From NCBI GenBank assembly GCA_038253125.1, contig JBBSHM010000031.1, positions 1 to 27,327 of the forward strand: DNA of 27,327 nt, given 5' to 3'. This DNA comes from JAUJNH01 sp038253125. Lineage in GTDB: Bacteria; Actinomycetota; Acidimicrobiia; Acidimicrobiales; JAUJNH01. Shown here one piece after another: positions 14,743 to 25,779 of the stretch (its first letter is position 1; every line of letters starts with the position of its first letter). The notes under the pieces were generated by a model. That model was not told the origin of the DNA, did not search any database, and was given only the letters and a program-made list of their open reading frames with translations. A program made the translations under genes and the position numbers.

Positions 14743-15645
14743 ATGGCCGACGAAGCGCCCCCCGGTGAGCCGCCTTCGGTCGACCCTCTCCCGGGCTGGC
14801 CCTACCAGCCCGCCGACCTCGTCCGTCCCGCTTCGGAGGACCTCCCGGCCTGGGTCGGAGCGGCCCCGCAGAGCGGGAGGGACTGGGCCCAAGCGGCCCC
14901 GCAGAGCGTGAGGGACTGGGCCCAAGCGGCCCCGCAGAGCGTGAGGGACTGGGCCCAAGCGGCCCCGCAGAGCGTGAGGGACGGTGAGGGGATAGGCGCT
15001 CCCGGCGCGGGGGGGATCGGGGCCGCGCCTCCTGCGAGACGGCGTCGGCTGGTGGTGGGGGTGGTGGCAGCTGTCCTGGTGATCGGGGCCGTGACCGTAG
15101 GGGCGCTGGCGTCCCGGCGCGGCGAGCGCCGGGCGGCCGAGCCGAAGCAGACGAGCGCGGCGCAGGCCCCGCAGGCCACCAGCGGCCGCCGGCTGCCCGG
15201 TCCGCCCCTGAGCCTGCCGCCGCCCACGGGGTCCGGCACCGAGCTCACGTTGATGGCCGGCCGGGTCGTGGTGGCCGCCCGGCCGGGCTGGGAGGGCCTC
15301 GAGTCCTTCGACGACACCGCCTCGGTCCGCCTGGCCCTGCGAGGGCCGGCGGGGCGGGACCTGCTGACGACGATGACGATCGCCACCCTGTCCAGCGCGG
15401 ACTCGCTCGACACCACGTTGAAGCTCGACGGGGGAACGTCTTTCGAGGTGAAGGGGCCGGACAGGACGCTCCGGGTGACCGTGCAGCCTGGCCCGGCGGC
15501 CCGCATCGTGGCAGGGACCGTGAGTCCTCGTGGCATCTTCTTCGTGAACCTCAGCATCTTCGCCCTTGACGGGCAGGACCTGGATGCGCCAACGCTGCGC
15601 ACCCTCTTCACCGACCAGGTCGCCCCGGCCCTGCGCTTTCCCTGA
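14743..15645 (+). CDS. single-pass membrane protein with N-terminal 11-residue repeats, unknown function
   Basis: I do not recognise this 300-residue protein. The N-terminal ~100 residues are proline-rich and presumably cytoplasmic, and hold three to four copies of AAPQSVRDWAQ (about 40-80). A basic stop RRRR at 99-102 and one hydrophobic segment (103-123) follow. The C-terminal ~170 residues look like a folded extracytoplasmic domain with alternating strands (LTLMAGRVVVAARPGWEGLESF, TVQPGPAARIVAGTVSPRGIFFVNLSIF in two parts). The length and domain order suggest a type II membrane protein. The ATG at 14743 has a weak GGTGAG just upstream. It lies between recF and the antitoxin gene, interrupting the usual recF-dciA-gyrB order. 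Confidence 0.7.
   Translation: MADEAPPGEPPSVDPLPGWPYQPADLVRPASEDLPAWVGAAPQSGRDWAQAAPQSVRDWAQAAPQSVRDWAQAAPQSVRDGEGIGAPGAGGIGAAPPARRRRLVVGVVAAVLVIGAVTVGALASRRGERRAAEPKQTSAAQAPQATSGRRLPGPPLSLPPPTGSGTELTLMAGRVVVAARPGWEGLESFDDTASVRLALRGPAGRDLLTTMTIATLSSADSLDTTLKLDGGTSFEVKGPDRTLRVTVQPGPAARIVAGTVSPRGIFFVNLSIFALDGQDLDAPTLRTLFTDQVAPALRFP
14860..14982 (+). repeat. 33-bp tandem repeat, about 3.7 copies
   Basis: Units begin GCGGCCCCGCAGAGCG and end GGGCCCAA, at 14860-14892, 14893-14925 and 14926-14958, with a partial copy at 14959-14982. Copies 2 and 3 appear identical and copy 1 has one change (GGG for GTG). Each encodes 11 residues, so copy-number change keeps the frame. Confidence 0.93.
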
Positions 15646-15723
15646 GCCGTGCTCGCGGCCGCGCCGCTCGTCAGCTGATCGCCCCAATCGGCGGCCCCGG
15701 TCCCGCCGGCGCATTATCGGGGC

Positions 15724-15759
15724 ATGACTCTGGGTCATACTTTTGGCTAGGATTTGGGC
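15724..15759 (+). promoter_or_regulatory. antitoxin promoter with overlapping palindrome
   Basis: A -10-like TAGGAT (15748-15753) ends six bases before the ATG at 15760, so the message would be leaderless. A -35-like ATGACT (15724-15729) is 18 bases upstream and is itself half of the inverted repeat ATGAC-N5-GTCAT (15724-15738). A palindrome covering the -35 is what an autorepressing ribbon-helix-helix antitoxin would bind. This is inference from spacing and context. Confidence 0.5.
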
Positions 15760-16020
15760 ATGACACAAGTAGCGGTCAAGTTGCCCGATGGCCTCGTGCG
15801 TGAGGTTGACGAGCTCGTGGCCAGCGGGGTCTTCCCGAGTCGCTCGTCAGTGATCCGCCGCGGTCTGGAGGTGCTGGTAGATGCCCAAAGACGTGATGCC
15901 GTGGCGCAGTCCTACGAGCGCGGCTACCGGGCCTCTCCCGAGTCTGAACAGGAGCTGGCGGAGGCGACTCGTCTGGCGGTCGCTGCGGTTCACGACGAAC
16001 CGTGGGAGCGCTGGTGGTAG
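15760..16020 (+). CDS. ribbon-helix-helix antitoxin-like protein
   Basis: An 86-residue protein whose N-terminus (TQVAVKLPDGLVREVDELVASGVFPSRSSVIRRGLEVLV) is a textbook ribbon-helix-helix DNA-binding fold: one strand, then two helices. The acidic C-terminal part ending AAVHDEPWERWW resembles the toxin-binding tail of antitoxins paired with MazF/PemK toxins. A TTG six bases upstream is in frame, but the ATG at 15760 is better placed to the leaderless promoter. Its stop overlaps a following frame starting VGALVVARGE, as in MazEF-type operons, but that toxin frame is broken. It may survive as an orphan antitoxin or regulator. Confidence 0.78.
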   Translation: MTQVAVKLPDGLVREVDELVASGVFPSRSSVIRRGLEVLVDAQRRDAVAQSYERGYRASPESEQELAEATRLAVAAVHDEPWERWW

Positions 16021-16122
16021 CCCGCGGCGAGAAAGGCGATGCTGGTCCGTCGCCTCGGAGCGCTCGCTGCCGATCGCCAGCACGCGATCTGCCGCGCCGC
16101 GGCAGCAACGCTGGACTGCTGA
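16002..16122 (+). pseudogene. remnant of a MazF/PemK-type toxin with an internal deletion
   Basis: A GTG at 16002, overlapping the antitoxin stop by 19 bases, opens a frame reading GALVVARGE. VARGE followed by a Trp-rich stretch is how many MazF-family toxins begin. The toxin-like sequence stops there. In another frame, 16036-16122 reads AMLVRRLGALAADRQ, then HAICRAAAATLDC and a stop, which resembles the C-terminal helix of this family. About 80 residues expected in between are absent. The simplest reading is an internal deletion of the toxin gene. The matches are short, so this is an inference from context plus two short similarities. Confidence 0.45.
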
Positions 16123-16231
16123 ACGGTGGGCGCCGGCCTCTTCTGACCGCGGACATCGCCAGCTCAAGCGGCTGGGTTCAGACGATTGGCGAGGGTGCTC
16201 GACGGGCGACCCCCTGGTAGAAACGGGCGGC

Positions 16232-16552
16232 ATGAGCACCTGGCGGGCGGACTCCGAGTCTGAGCCGCAGGCCGTCGGTGTGAGCCTCGACCGGGTGGCG
16301 GCCCGGCTGGGCGGCGGGTCGGCTCGGGGCCTGGGAGCGCTGTACGAGCGCTGGGAGGAGGTGGTCGGGCCCGGCGCCGCTGCCCACGCCCGGCCGGGGG
16401 CGCTGCGCCAGGGTCGGCTGGTGGTCGAGGTCGACCACCCGGCGTGGGTGACCAGCCTGGCCCACCACCAGGCCACCATCCTGCGCCGAGCGGCAGAGGT
16501 CGCCGGCCCCGGCGTCGTACACGCTGTCGACCTGCGGGTCCGCCTGCACTGA
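16232..16552 (+). CDS. dciA: DciA-like replicative helicase loader (DUF721)
   Basis: DUF721/DciA proteins load or operate the DnaB helicase in bacteria lacking DnaC or DnaI. The 106 residues match the family pattern: VGVSLDRVAARLG, the core LYERWEEVVGPGAAAHARPGALRQGRLVVEVDHPAWVTSL (given here as one domain, about 35-75), and the amphipathic helix HHQATILRRAAEVAG. The open frame runs far upstream to 15881, but only the part from the ATG at 16232 is protein-like. There is no Shine-Dalgarno. The place before gyrB is the standard actinobacterial one. Confidence 0.85.
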   Translation: MSTWRADSESEPQAVGVSLDRVAARLGGGSARGLGALYERWEEVVGPGAAAHARPGALRQGRLVVEVDHPAWVTSLAHHQATILRRAAEVAGPGVVHAVDLRVRLH

Positions 16553-16558
16553 GCCCTT

Positions 16559-16617
16559 CCGGCAACTGTCGGGACTATGGGGCGCGTGGGGCGACATCTT
16601 CTCCCGACAGTTGCCGG
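16559..16617. repeat. perfect 16-bp inverted repeat downstream of dciA
   Basis: CCGGCAACTGTCGGGA (16559-16574) and TCCCGACAGTTGCCGG (16602-16617) are exact reverse complements separated by 27 bases. The first arm starts six bases after the dciA stop. It could be a terminator (no T-run), an RNA structure, a small palindromic mobile repeat or a regulator site. Perfect arms of this length are unusual for a plain terminator. Confidence 0.85.
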
Positions 16618-16831
16618 CTGAGGGTCGCTGGAAGCCAGCTGAGACCCCGCTGGGCCGAAGCACCCCGTCACGAGTCCGAATCGGGCCGCAGCGGCGCCCA
16701 CACCGGGCGGAGGAGGCCGCTGGAGCATCACCACGCTGTCCCGCACCTCGGGTACACTTGTGGGACCGGCTCGCTGGTCACCGCTGAACCCGGATCTCCA
16801 CCTCGACGTCTGGAAGGGCGCGCCCCCTCGC

Positions 16832-21311
<4,480 letters not shown>

Positions 21312-21410
21312 GAGGCCTGTCGATCAGGGTCGGGATGTTGCCCTCAGCTCGTTTGTCCTCGAGCATGCAGCCCTCGCGTAGGGAACAGTTCGGTCGGTAG
21401 CCTCCCCGCC

Positions 21411-21971
21411 ATGTCAGTCGAGCCGGTGCGCCACCTGTTCACCGTCGAGGAGTACGAGCGGATGGGCGAGGCCGGCCTCTTTGACTGGGGCCCCCGGGTC
21501 GAGCTCCTCGGAGGGGAGATCATCGAGATGTCACCCATCGGCCGCGGTCACGCTGCGTGCGTGAACCGTGTGAACGCCGTGCTGACCGCGGCCCTGGGCG
21601 ACCGGTTCGTCGTCGCCGTCCAGAACCCGATGAAGCTCGACGACCTCAGCGAGCCGCAGCCCGACGTGGTGGTGCTGAGGCCCCGGGCGGACTTCTACGC
21701 CGCCTTCCATCCCAGACCCGAGGACACCCTCCTGGTCATCGAGGTGGCGGATACCAGCCTCGGGTGGGACCGAGGGATCAAGCGCGCCCGCTACGCAGCT
21801 GCCGGTGTTGCCGAGGTCTGGGTCGTCGATCTCGGGGCCGGGGTCGTGGAGGTCGCCACCGAACCAGGTCCCGGTGGCTACGCCCAGGTGCGGCGGGTTG
21901 GGCCGCCCGAGGCGATCGTCGCCTCGGCCGTGCCCGACCTGACCTGCAAAGTCAAGGCGATCATCGGCTGA
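21411..21971 (+). CDS. Uma2-family (DUF820) PD-(D/E)XK nuclease-like protein
   Basis: Uma2 proteins have a restriction-endonuclease-like fold and are abundant in cyanobacteria and some actinobacteria; their biological role is not settled. The 186 residues show the family hallmarks: HLFTVEEYERM, VELLGGEIIEMSPIG (Glu31), EPQPDVVVLRP with Asp85, LLVIEVADTSL with Glu111 and GIKRARYAAAGVAEVWVVDL with Lys124. The set is consistent with an intact catalytic D-ExV-K arrangement. There is no Shine-Dalgarno; a -10-like TAGCCT (21398-21403) lies seven bases before the ATG, so it may be leaderless. It stands alone, convergent with the minus-strand cluster to the right. Confidence 0.88.
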   Translation: MSVEPVRHLFTVEEYERMGEAGLFDWGPRVELLGGEIIEMSPIGRGHAACVNRVNAVLTAALGDRFVVAVQNPMKLDDLSEPQPDVVVLRPRADFYAAFHPRPEDTLLVIEVADTSLGWDRGIKRARYAAAGVAEVWVVDLGAGVVEVATEPGPGGYAQVRRVGPPEAIVASAVPDLTCKVKAIIG

Positions 21972-22046
21972 CGCGGGGGCGCAGGGTCGCCGCGGGCTGG
22001 CCACCGAACGGAGATCATCAAGGCCGCCGCCCAGCCCGGCCCTTCG

Positions 22047-22767
22047 TCAGGACGCCGGAAGGCTCTCCCGGGCCCCGGCGGCGTCGAAGGCCATGACCTC
22101 GGCGCGGCTGGTTGAGCGGGTGCCCTTGGAGTAGGAGATCGTCCAGACCATGAGGAGGGCGACCACGGCCAAGGGGACGATGGTCGACAGGGCCACGGCC
22201 GTGGAGGTGGCCAGCGCGTAGGCGGCGACGACCCTGATGGCGGCCTCGACGATGAAGGCGATCCCCCAGACGGCGGTCATCGTCCGGTTGGCGTGGCGGA
22301 ACATGGCTGACTTGACCCAGTAGCTCTCCCAGAGGGCCAGGCCCCTCGGGGGTGCCGTCGGTGGCGAACTTGCGGCCCGAGTAGAACATCAGCGGGTGTC
22401 GGGCGGCGAGGGAGCCGAGCATGGCCAGCCCGAACGCTCCGGTGAGGAACGACTCCTTCACCAGGGCGAAGCGGGCGTCGCCGGACATCAGCGCCAAGAC
22501 CACTCCGAGGGCGATCACGGCGAGCACGATGAACCCGAAGCCGTCGATCCGGCGCTGGCGGGCGAAGCGGAACAGGATGAAGGCGGCGGGGAACACCGCA
22601 CCGGCGGCCAGGGCGGGCACGTCGTCCACGCCGCGGCTCTTGAGCACCAGGTAGGTGATGTAGGGGAGGGCCCCCTCGATCACCATCTCGGGGAGCCACG
22701 CCTTCACGTTCGGACCTGTTCTCTGAGCCTGCTGAGTCTGCTGAGCCTGCTCATCGGCCGTCGCCAT
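22047..22767 (-). pseudogene. VC0807-like membrane protein gene with a frameshift
   Basis: Two frames together encode one membrane protein. The first part, from the ATG at 22767 (AGAGGAG six bases upstream), gives a polar Gln-rich start. It then gives hydrophobic segments such as LPYITYLVLKSRGVDDVPALAAGAVFPAAFILF (in pieces), FIVLAVIALGVVLALMSG and the conserved SFLTGAFGLAMLGSLAARHPLMF. After GRKFATDGTPEG the protein continues in another frame: ALWESYWVK, then MFRHANRTMTAVWGIAFIVEA and three more hydrophobic stretches. The shift lies at GGGGCCTGGCC near 22339-22348, one extra C. The whole span is 721 bp, so one base removed gives 239 codons plus a stop. It is either a real frameshift or a sequencing error in a GC run. 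Confidence 0.72.
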
Positions 22768-22809
22768 GGCGTCTCCTCTACCCATCTCGATGAGACCCGG
22801 TGGCGGCGC

Positions 22810-24009
22810 TCACAGCCGGGTGGTCGCCGGGGCCGTCGGGGCCGACCGCCACGCTTCGCGGAGCTTGACCCGAGGGCCGGTGCGCACGATGGCGCCGGCA
22901 TAGATGCGGCCGGCCAGGCGCACCAGAGCGTAGGTGGACACGAGCACGAGGAGCATGGAGACAGCCACCTCCCAGGGTGCCACGTCGCCGGCGGCGGCCC
23001 GGGGGAGCATGGTCATCGGAGCCAGGAGCGGGATGAAGGAGAACACGCGGGCGGCAGGGCCGTTGGGGTCGCTCAGGCTGGCGAAGGCCGCGCCGTAGGA
23101 GGCGGCGAGCAGGAAGGTGAGGGGGGCCGAGGCCGCGGCCGCCTCCTGGGGTCGCGAGGCGGTGGCGCCAGCGGCGGCGTAGGCGCAGCTGTAGAGGCCG
23201 AAGCCGAGGACGTACCAGATCAGAACGGCGGCGAAGGTGAGCGGGGTCCCCTTCGGAACGTGCAGCGAGCCCTGGGCCAGGGCCGCCCCGCCGGCCGCCA
23301 CCCCGACGGCCAGCAGCTGCAGCACGCCCATGGCCCCGATCCCGGCGATCTTGCCGGCCAGCAGCTGGTGGGGCCGCAGCGCGCCGAGGAGCACCTCGGA
23401 CACCCGGGTCGACTTCTCCTCGGCGATGCTCTGGCTCACCATGGCCCCGTAGGAGAGCAGGGCCAGGTAGATGAGCAGCACCCCGCCAAAGGCGACCGCC
23501 CGGTTGGCCTTGCGATCCGACGACAACGGGTCAAGCTCGGTGGTGGGCAGCGGCCTGGGGTCGACCAGGGCGGCGACGTCGGCTGACGGGAGACCGGCTG
23601 AGTCGAGCCGCTGGCGCAGCCGCTGCTGAGCGACGGCGCGGTTCAACAGCAGGGCCGGCTCCGAGCTGGTCCGGCGCACGAGTGCCCGTTGGCCGTCGAT
23701 CAGGGCAACGTCGACGCCCTTGTCGCGGAGGGCGGCCTTGGCCGCTTCCTCGTCGGCCAGCGGTGTCGTCCGCACCCGGGCGCCGATCAGAGGCCCCTCC
23801 GCCACCAGTGCCTCGCTCAGCCCGGGAGGCGTGGCGCCCGCCAAGCCGAAGGTGTAGCTGGTCGGGCGGTTGCCGATCAGCTGCGGGATGACGACGGCGG
23901 CGACCGCAGCGACCATGAGGATGAGCGTGGAGATCCGGAACGATCTGGTGCGCAGCGTCTCTGTCACCTCGCGCTGGGCGACGAGGGCGACGCGTCGATG
24001 GCTCCTCAT
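22810..24009 (-). CDS. ABC-2 type transporter permease (NatB-like)
   Basis: The membrane component of an exporter. The 399 residues start with REVTETLRTRSFRISTLILM, where a membrane segment (about 27-45) is followed by a long extracytoplasmic portion (about 46-165). Five or so further segments come next, with the NatB-type signature SIAEEKSTRVSEVLL between segments two and three. The C-terminal end is charged. The ATG overlaps the upstream ATPase stop in an ATGA junction, showing a two-gene transport operon. The substrate is unknown; NatAB pumps in Bacillus export sodium, but that is family knowledge and not shown here. Confidence 0.87.
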   Translation of the reverse strand: MRSHRRVALVAQREVTETLRTRSFRISTLILMVAAVAAVVIPQLIGNRPTSYTFGLAGATPPGLSEALVAEGPLIGARVRTTPLADEEAAKAALRDKGVDVALIDGQRALVRRTSSEPALLLNRAVAQQRLRQRLDSAGLPSADVAALVDPRPLPTTELDPLSSDRKANRAVAFGGVLLIYLALLSYGAMVSQSIAEEKSTRVSEVLLGALRPHQLLAGKIAGIGAMGVLQLLAVGVAAGGAALAQGSLHVPKGTPLTFAAVLIWYVLGFGLYSCAYAAAGATASRPQEAAAASAPLTFLLAASYGAAFASLSDPNGPAARVFSFIPLLAPMTMLPRAAAGDVAPWEVAVSMLLVLVSTYALVRLAGRIYAGAIVRTGPRVKLREAWRSAPTAPATTRL

Positions 24010-24896
24010 GCCGCCACCGCCTCCCGGAATAGCTGCGACAGGCGAGGCTGCTCGAGGGCGAAGTCAACGATGTCACCGCACGTCTGCACCTGGGCCAGGA
24101 CGGCCATGGGGTCGCTGCCCGGGTCAAGGGCCAGCCGGGTCCCCCGGGCGTCGGTCCCCTCGACTTCGGCGCCCCGCACATCCGAGGCCCAATCCGGGTC
24201 GTTGGTGTTCGCCAGCATCACCCGCAGCACCCGTCCACCCTTGCGCTTCAGCTCGCTGACCCGTCCGGCCAGCACCAAGCGCCCGTGGTCGATGATGGCC
24301 ACCGAGTCGCAGAGGTCCTCGACCAGGTCGAGCTGGTGGCTGGAGAAGATCACCGAGACGCCAGCGTCCACCTGCTCGGCCAGCACCCCGGCCAGGGTGT
24401 CGACGGCCACCGGGTCCAGGCCGGAGAAGGGCTCGTCGAGCACCAGCAGGTCGGGAGCGTGAACGAGTGCGGCGGCCAGCTGCACCCGCTGCTGGTTCCC
24501 GAGCGACAGCGAGTCGACCTTGTCGCCGGCCCGCCCGGTGAGGCCGAGCCTGTCAAGCCAGCGGTCGGTGGCGGCGCCAGCGGCCGCCTTGCTCATGCCG
24601 TGCAGGCGCCCGAGGTAGACCACCTCGTCCCGCACCCGCATCTTGGGGTACAGCCCACGCTCCTCGGGCAGGTAGCCGAAGTGCAGCCGCTGCTCGGCCC
24701 CGATCGGCTGATCCCGCCAGCGCACCTCGCCTCCGTCGGGGTTCAGCAGCCCGAAGACGATGCGCATCACCGTCGACTTGCCCGCCCCGTTGGGGCCGAG
24801 CAGGCCGAACAGCTCGCCCTTCGGCACCTCTAGGGTCAGGTGGTCGAGGGCCACCATGTCCCCGTAGGACTTCTGCAGGCCGAGGAACTCGAGCAT
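24006..24896 (-). CDS. ABC transporter ATP-binding protein (NatA-like)
   Basis: The cytoplasmic ATPase partner of the permease. The 296 residues show Walker A GPNGAGKST (34-42), a Q-loop region GYLPEERGLYPKM (74-86), the signature LSLGNQQR (130-137) and Walker B LLVLDEP (150-156) followed by FSGLDP. The switch histidine sits in FSSHQLDLVEDL. The C-terminal ~80 residues form the extra domain common to drug and Na+ exporter ATPases. GYLPEERGLY is typical of the NatA group. The ATG at 24896 has GGGAGG about eight bases upstream. It lies 59 bp after grdA on the same strand and may share its transcript. Confidence 0.92.
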   Translation of the reverse strand: MLEFLGLQKSYGDMVALDHLTLEVPKGELFGLLGPNGAGKSTVMRIVFGLLNPDGGEVRWRDQPIGAEQRLHFGYLPEERGLYPKMRVRDEVVYLGRLHGMSKAAAGAATDRWLDRLGLTGRAGDKVDSLSLGNQQRVQLAAALVHAPDLLVLDEPFSGLDPVAVDTLAGVLAEQVDAGVSVIFSSHQLDLVEDLCDSVAIIDHGRLVLAGRVSELKRKGGRVLRVMLANTNDPDWASDVRGAEVEGTDARGTRLALDPGSDPMAVLAQVQTCGDIVDFALEQPRLSQLFREAVAA

Positions 24897-24955
24897 GCCG
24901 CCGCCTCCCGGTCAGGTTTGGTGAGGACAGACCCCTACCCCGAGGTTGCCGCGCC

Positions 24956-25414
24956 CTACCCCGTGCGCATCGACACCACGGCGGCGACGAGGGCGTCCGC
25001 GTCGAGGACGTCGGCCATCACGCCGATCTGGTCGTCCCACACGTCGGCTGGCACCTCAGCCTTCACATCGACGTCCAGGACGTGGTACACCGCGAGACCC
25101 AACTGGGTCCCGGCCAGGGCTCCTGCGAACGCCGGGTCTCCCGACACCACCGTCTCTGCCGTGATCTCCGCTGCCTCCGGGTCGGGGGCGCCGATCAGCA
25201 CGACGAGCTCGCTGGGGTCGTGAGCCTGGCTGAGCCGGAGGATCTTCTCCTGGCTCTCGAGGTCCATGGCACCGGAGGCCGTTCAGACGAAGCACTCCGT
25301 GGCCGTGAAGGCCACCGTGGCCCCGGCGGCCTTGGCGATGGTGGCGATGGCGGGGCCGGAGATGCCGTCCCGTTCACCGAGGGCGATGACCTGTCGGTCC
25401 TTCAGCACGCTCAT
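24956..25414 (-). CDS. grdA: glycine/sarcosine/betaine reductase selenoprotein A, UGA read as selenocysteine
   Basis: GrdA is the small selenoprotein common to glycine, sarcosine and betaine reductases. Its selenium attacks the substrate held on component B and passes a Sec-carboxymethyl group to component C. The reading frame starts at the ATG at 25414 and runs 152 residues with one in-frame TGA at 25285-25283 (codon 44). It reads …FTATECFV, then Sec, then TASGAMDLESQEK…, matching the known GrdA motif CFVU with Sec at 44. The parts before and after are in the same frame, and the C-terminal half (FAGALAGTQLGLAVYHVLDVDVK) also matches GrdA. The start overlaps the thioredoxin stop (ATGA). Gene callers will report a truncated or split gene. 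Identity is nearly certain; function depends on Sec machinery elsewhere in the genome. Confidence 0.93.
25247..25285 (-). promoter_or_regulatory. candidate bacterial SECIS element after the grdA UGA
   Basis: Bacterial SECIS hairpins lie directly 3' of the UGA. Here CTCCGG (25277-25272) can pair with CC-A-GGAG (25253-25247), forming a six-pair stem with one bulge around an 18-base loop that has smaller internal pairing. I placed this by eye; the true SelB-binding fold may differ. Confidence 0.35.
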
Positions 25415-25779
25415 GCTGGCTCTCCTTGGTTGGCTTCGGCTTGATTGGCTTCGGCTTGGTTGTCTTGCAGCCACTGGCTGAGGGCACCGGCCGTGACCTG
25501 GGGGCCGTTGATGCGGGCCACCTCGGTGCCGTCCCGGAACAGCAGGAAGGCAGGCAGGCCCATCACCTTCAGCTCCATGCACAGGCGGCGGGCCTTTGGA
25601 GCCTCCAGCTTCACCACCCGCAGGGTGCCGCCGCTGTCCTCGGCCAGCTTCTCGACGTGGGGCATCAGGGCCAGGCAGGGACGGCAGTCGGGGCCCCAGA
25701 CGTCGACGAGCACCTGGCCGTCGGCGATGAGGTGGCGGAAGCTCTCCTTGGTGGCCTCGGCGACGAGGGCGGTGGTCAC
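25411..25779 (-). CDS. thioredoxin of the Grd cluster
   Basis: A 122-residue thioredoxin-fold protein. It resembles the thioredoxin encoded with glycine reductase in Clostridia-type grd operons, including VLVDVWGPDCRPCLALMPHVEKLA and KVMGLPAFLLFRDG. The active site is Cys-Arg-Pro-Cys and lacks the usual Trp immediately before the first Cys (Asp here), unlike the WCGPC of the general TrxA at 2933. It should reduce GrdA after turnover. The start is GTG at 25779, with AAGGAGG about eight bases upstream inside the end of grdC and a GTGA overlap with its stop. The C-terminus carries a short QAEAN repeat (NQAEANQAEANQGEPA). Confidence 0.9.
   Translation of the reverse strand: MTTALVAEATKESFRHLIADGQVLVDVWGPDCRPCLALMPHVEKLAEDSGGTLRVVKLEAPKARRLCMELKVMGLPAFLLFRDGTEVARINGPQVTAGALSQWLQDNQAEANQAEANQGEPA

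Noticed and set aside
14860..14982. CRISPR-like array
   Set aside because: The repeats are contiguous without spacers and lie inside a reading frame with an 11-residue period.
14671..15768. Long minus-strand frame opposite the membrane protein gene
   Set aside because: It is a GC-rich shadow frame: the plus-strand gene has a sensible membrane topology and start, while the minus frame is Arg/Gly/Pro-rich with no domain.
16753..16758. Confident gyrB promoter at TACACT
   Set aside because: The hexamer is a fair -10, but I see no -35 at a suitable distance, so I only mention it under gyrB.
21312..21410. tRNA-Ile/tRNA-Ala genes, often found after gyrA
   Set aside because: The 99-bp gap is too short for the pair and shows no TTCGA arm or cloverleaf.
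24956..25267. A separate small gene starting at Met 25267
   Set aside because: It is the second half of grdA after the Sec codon; it is in frame with the first half and matches GrdA residues 50 onward.
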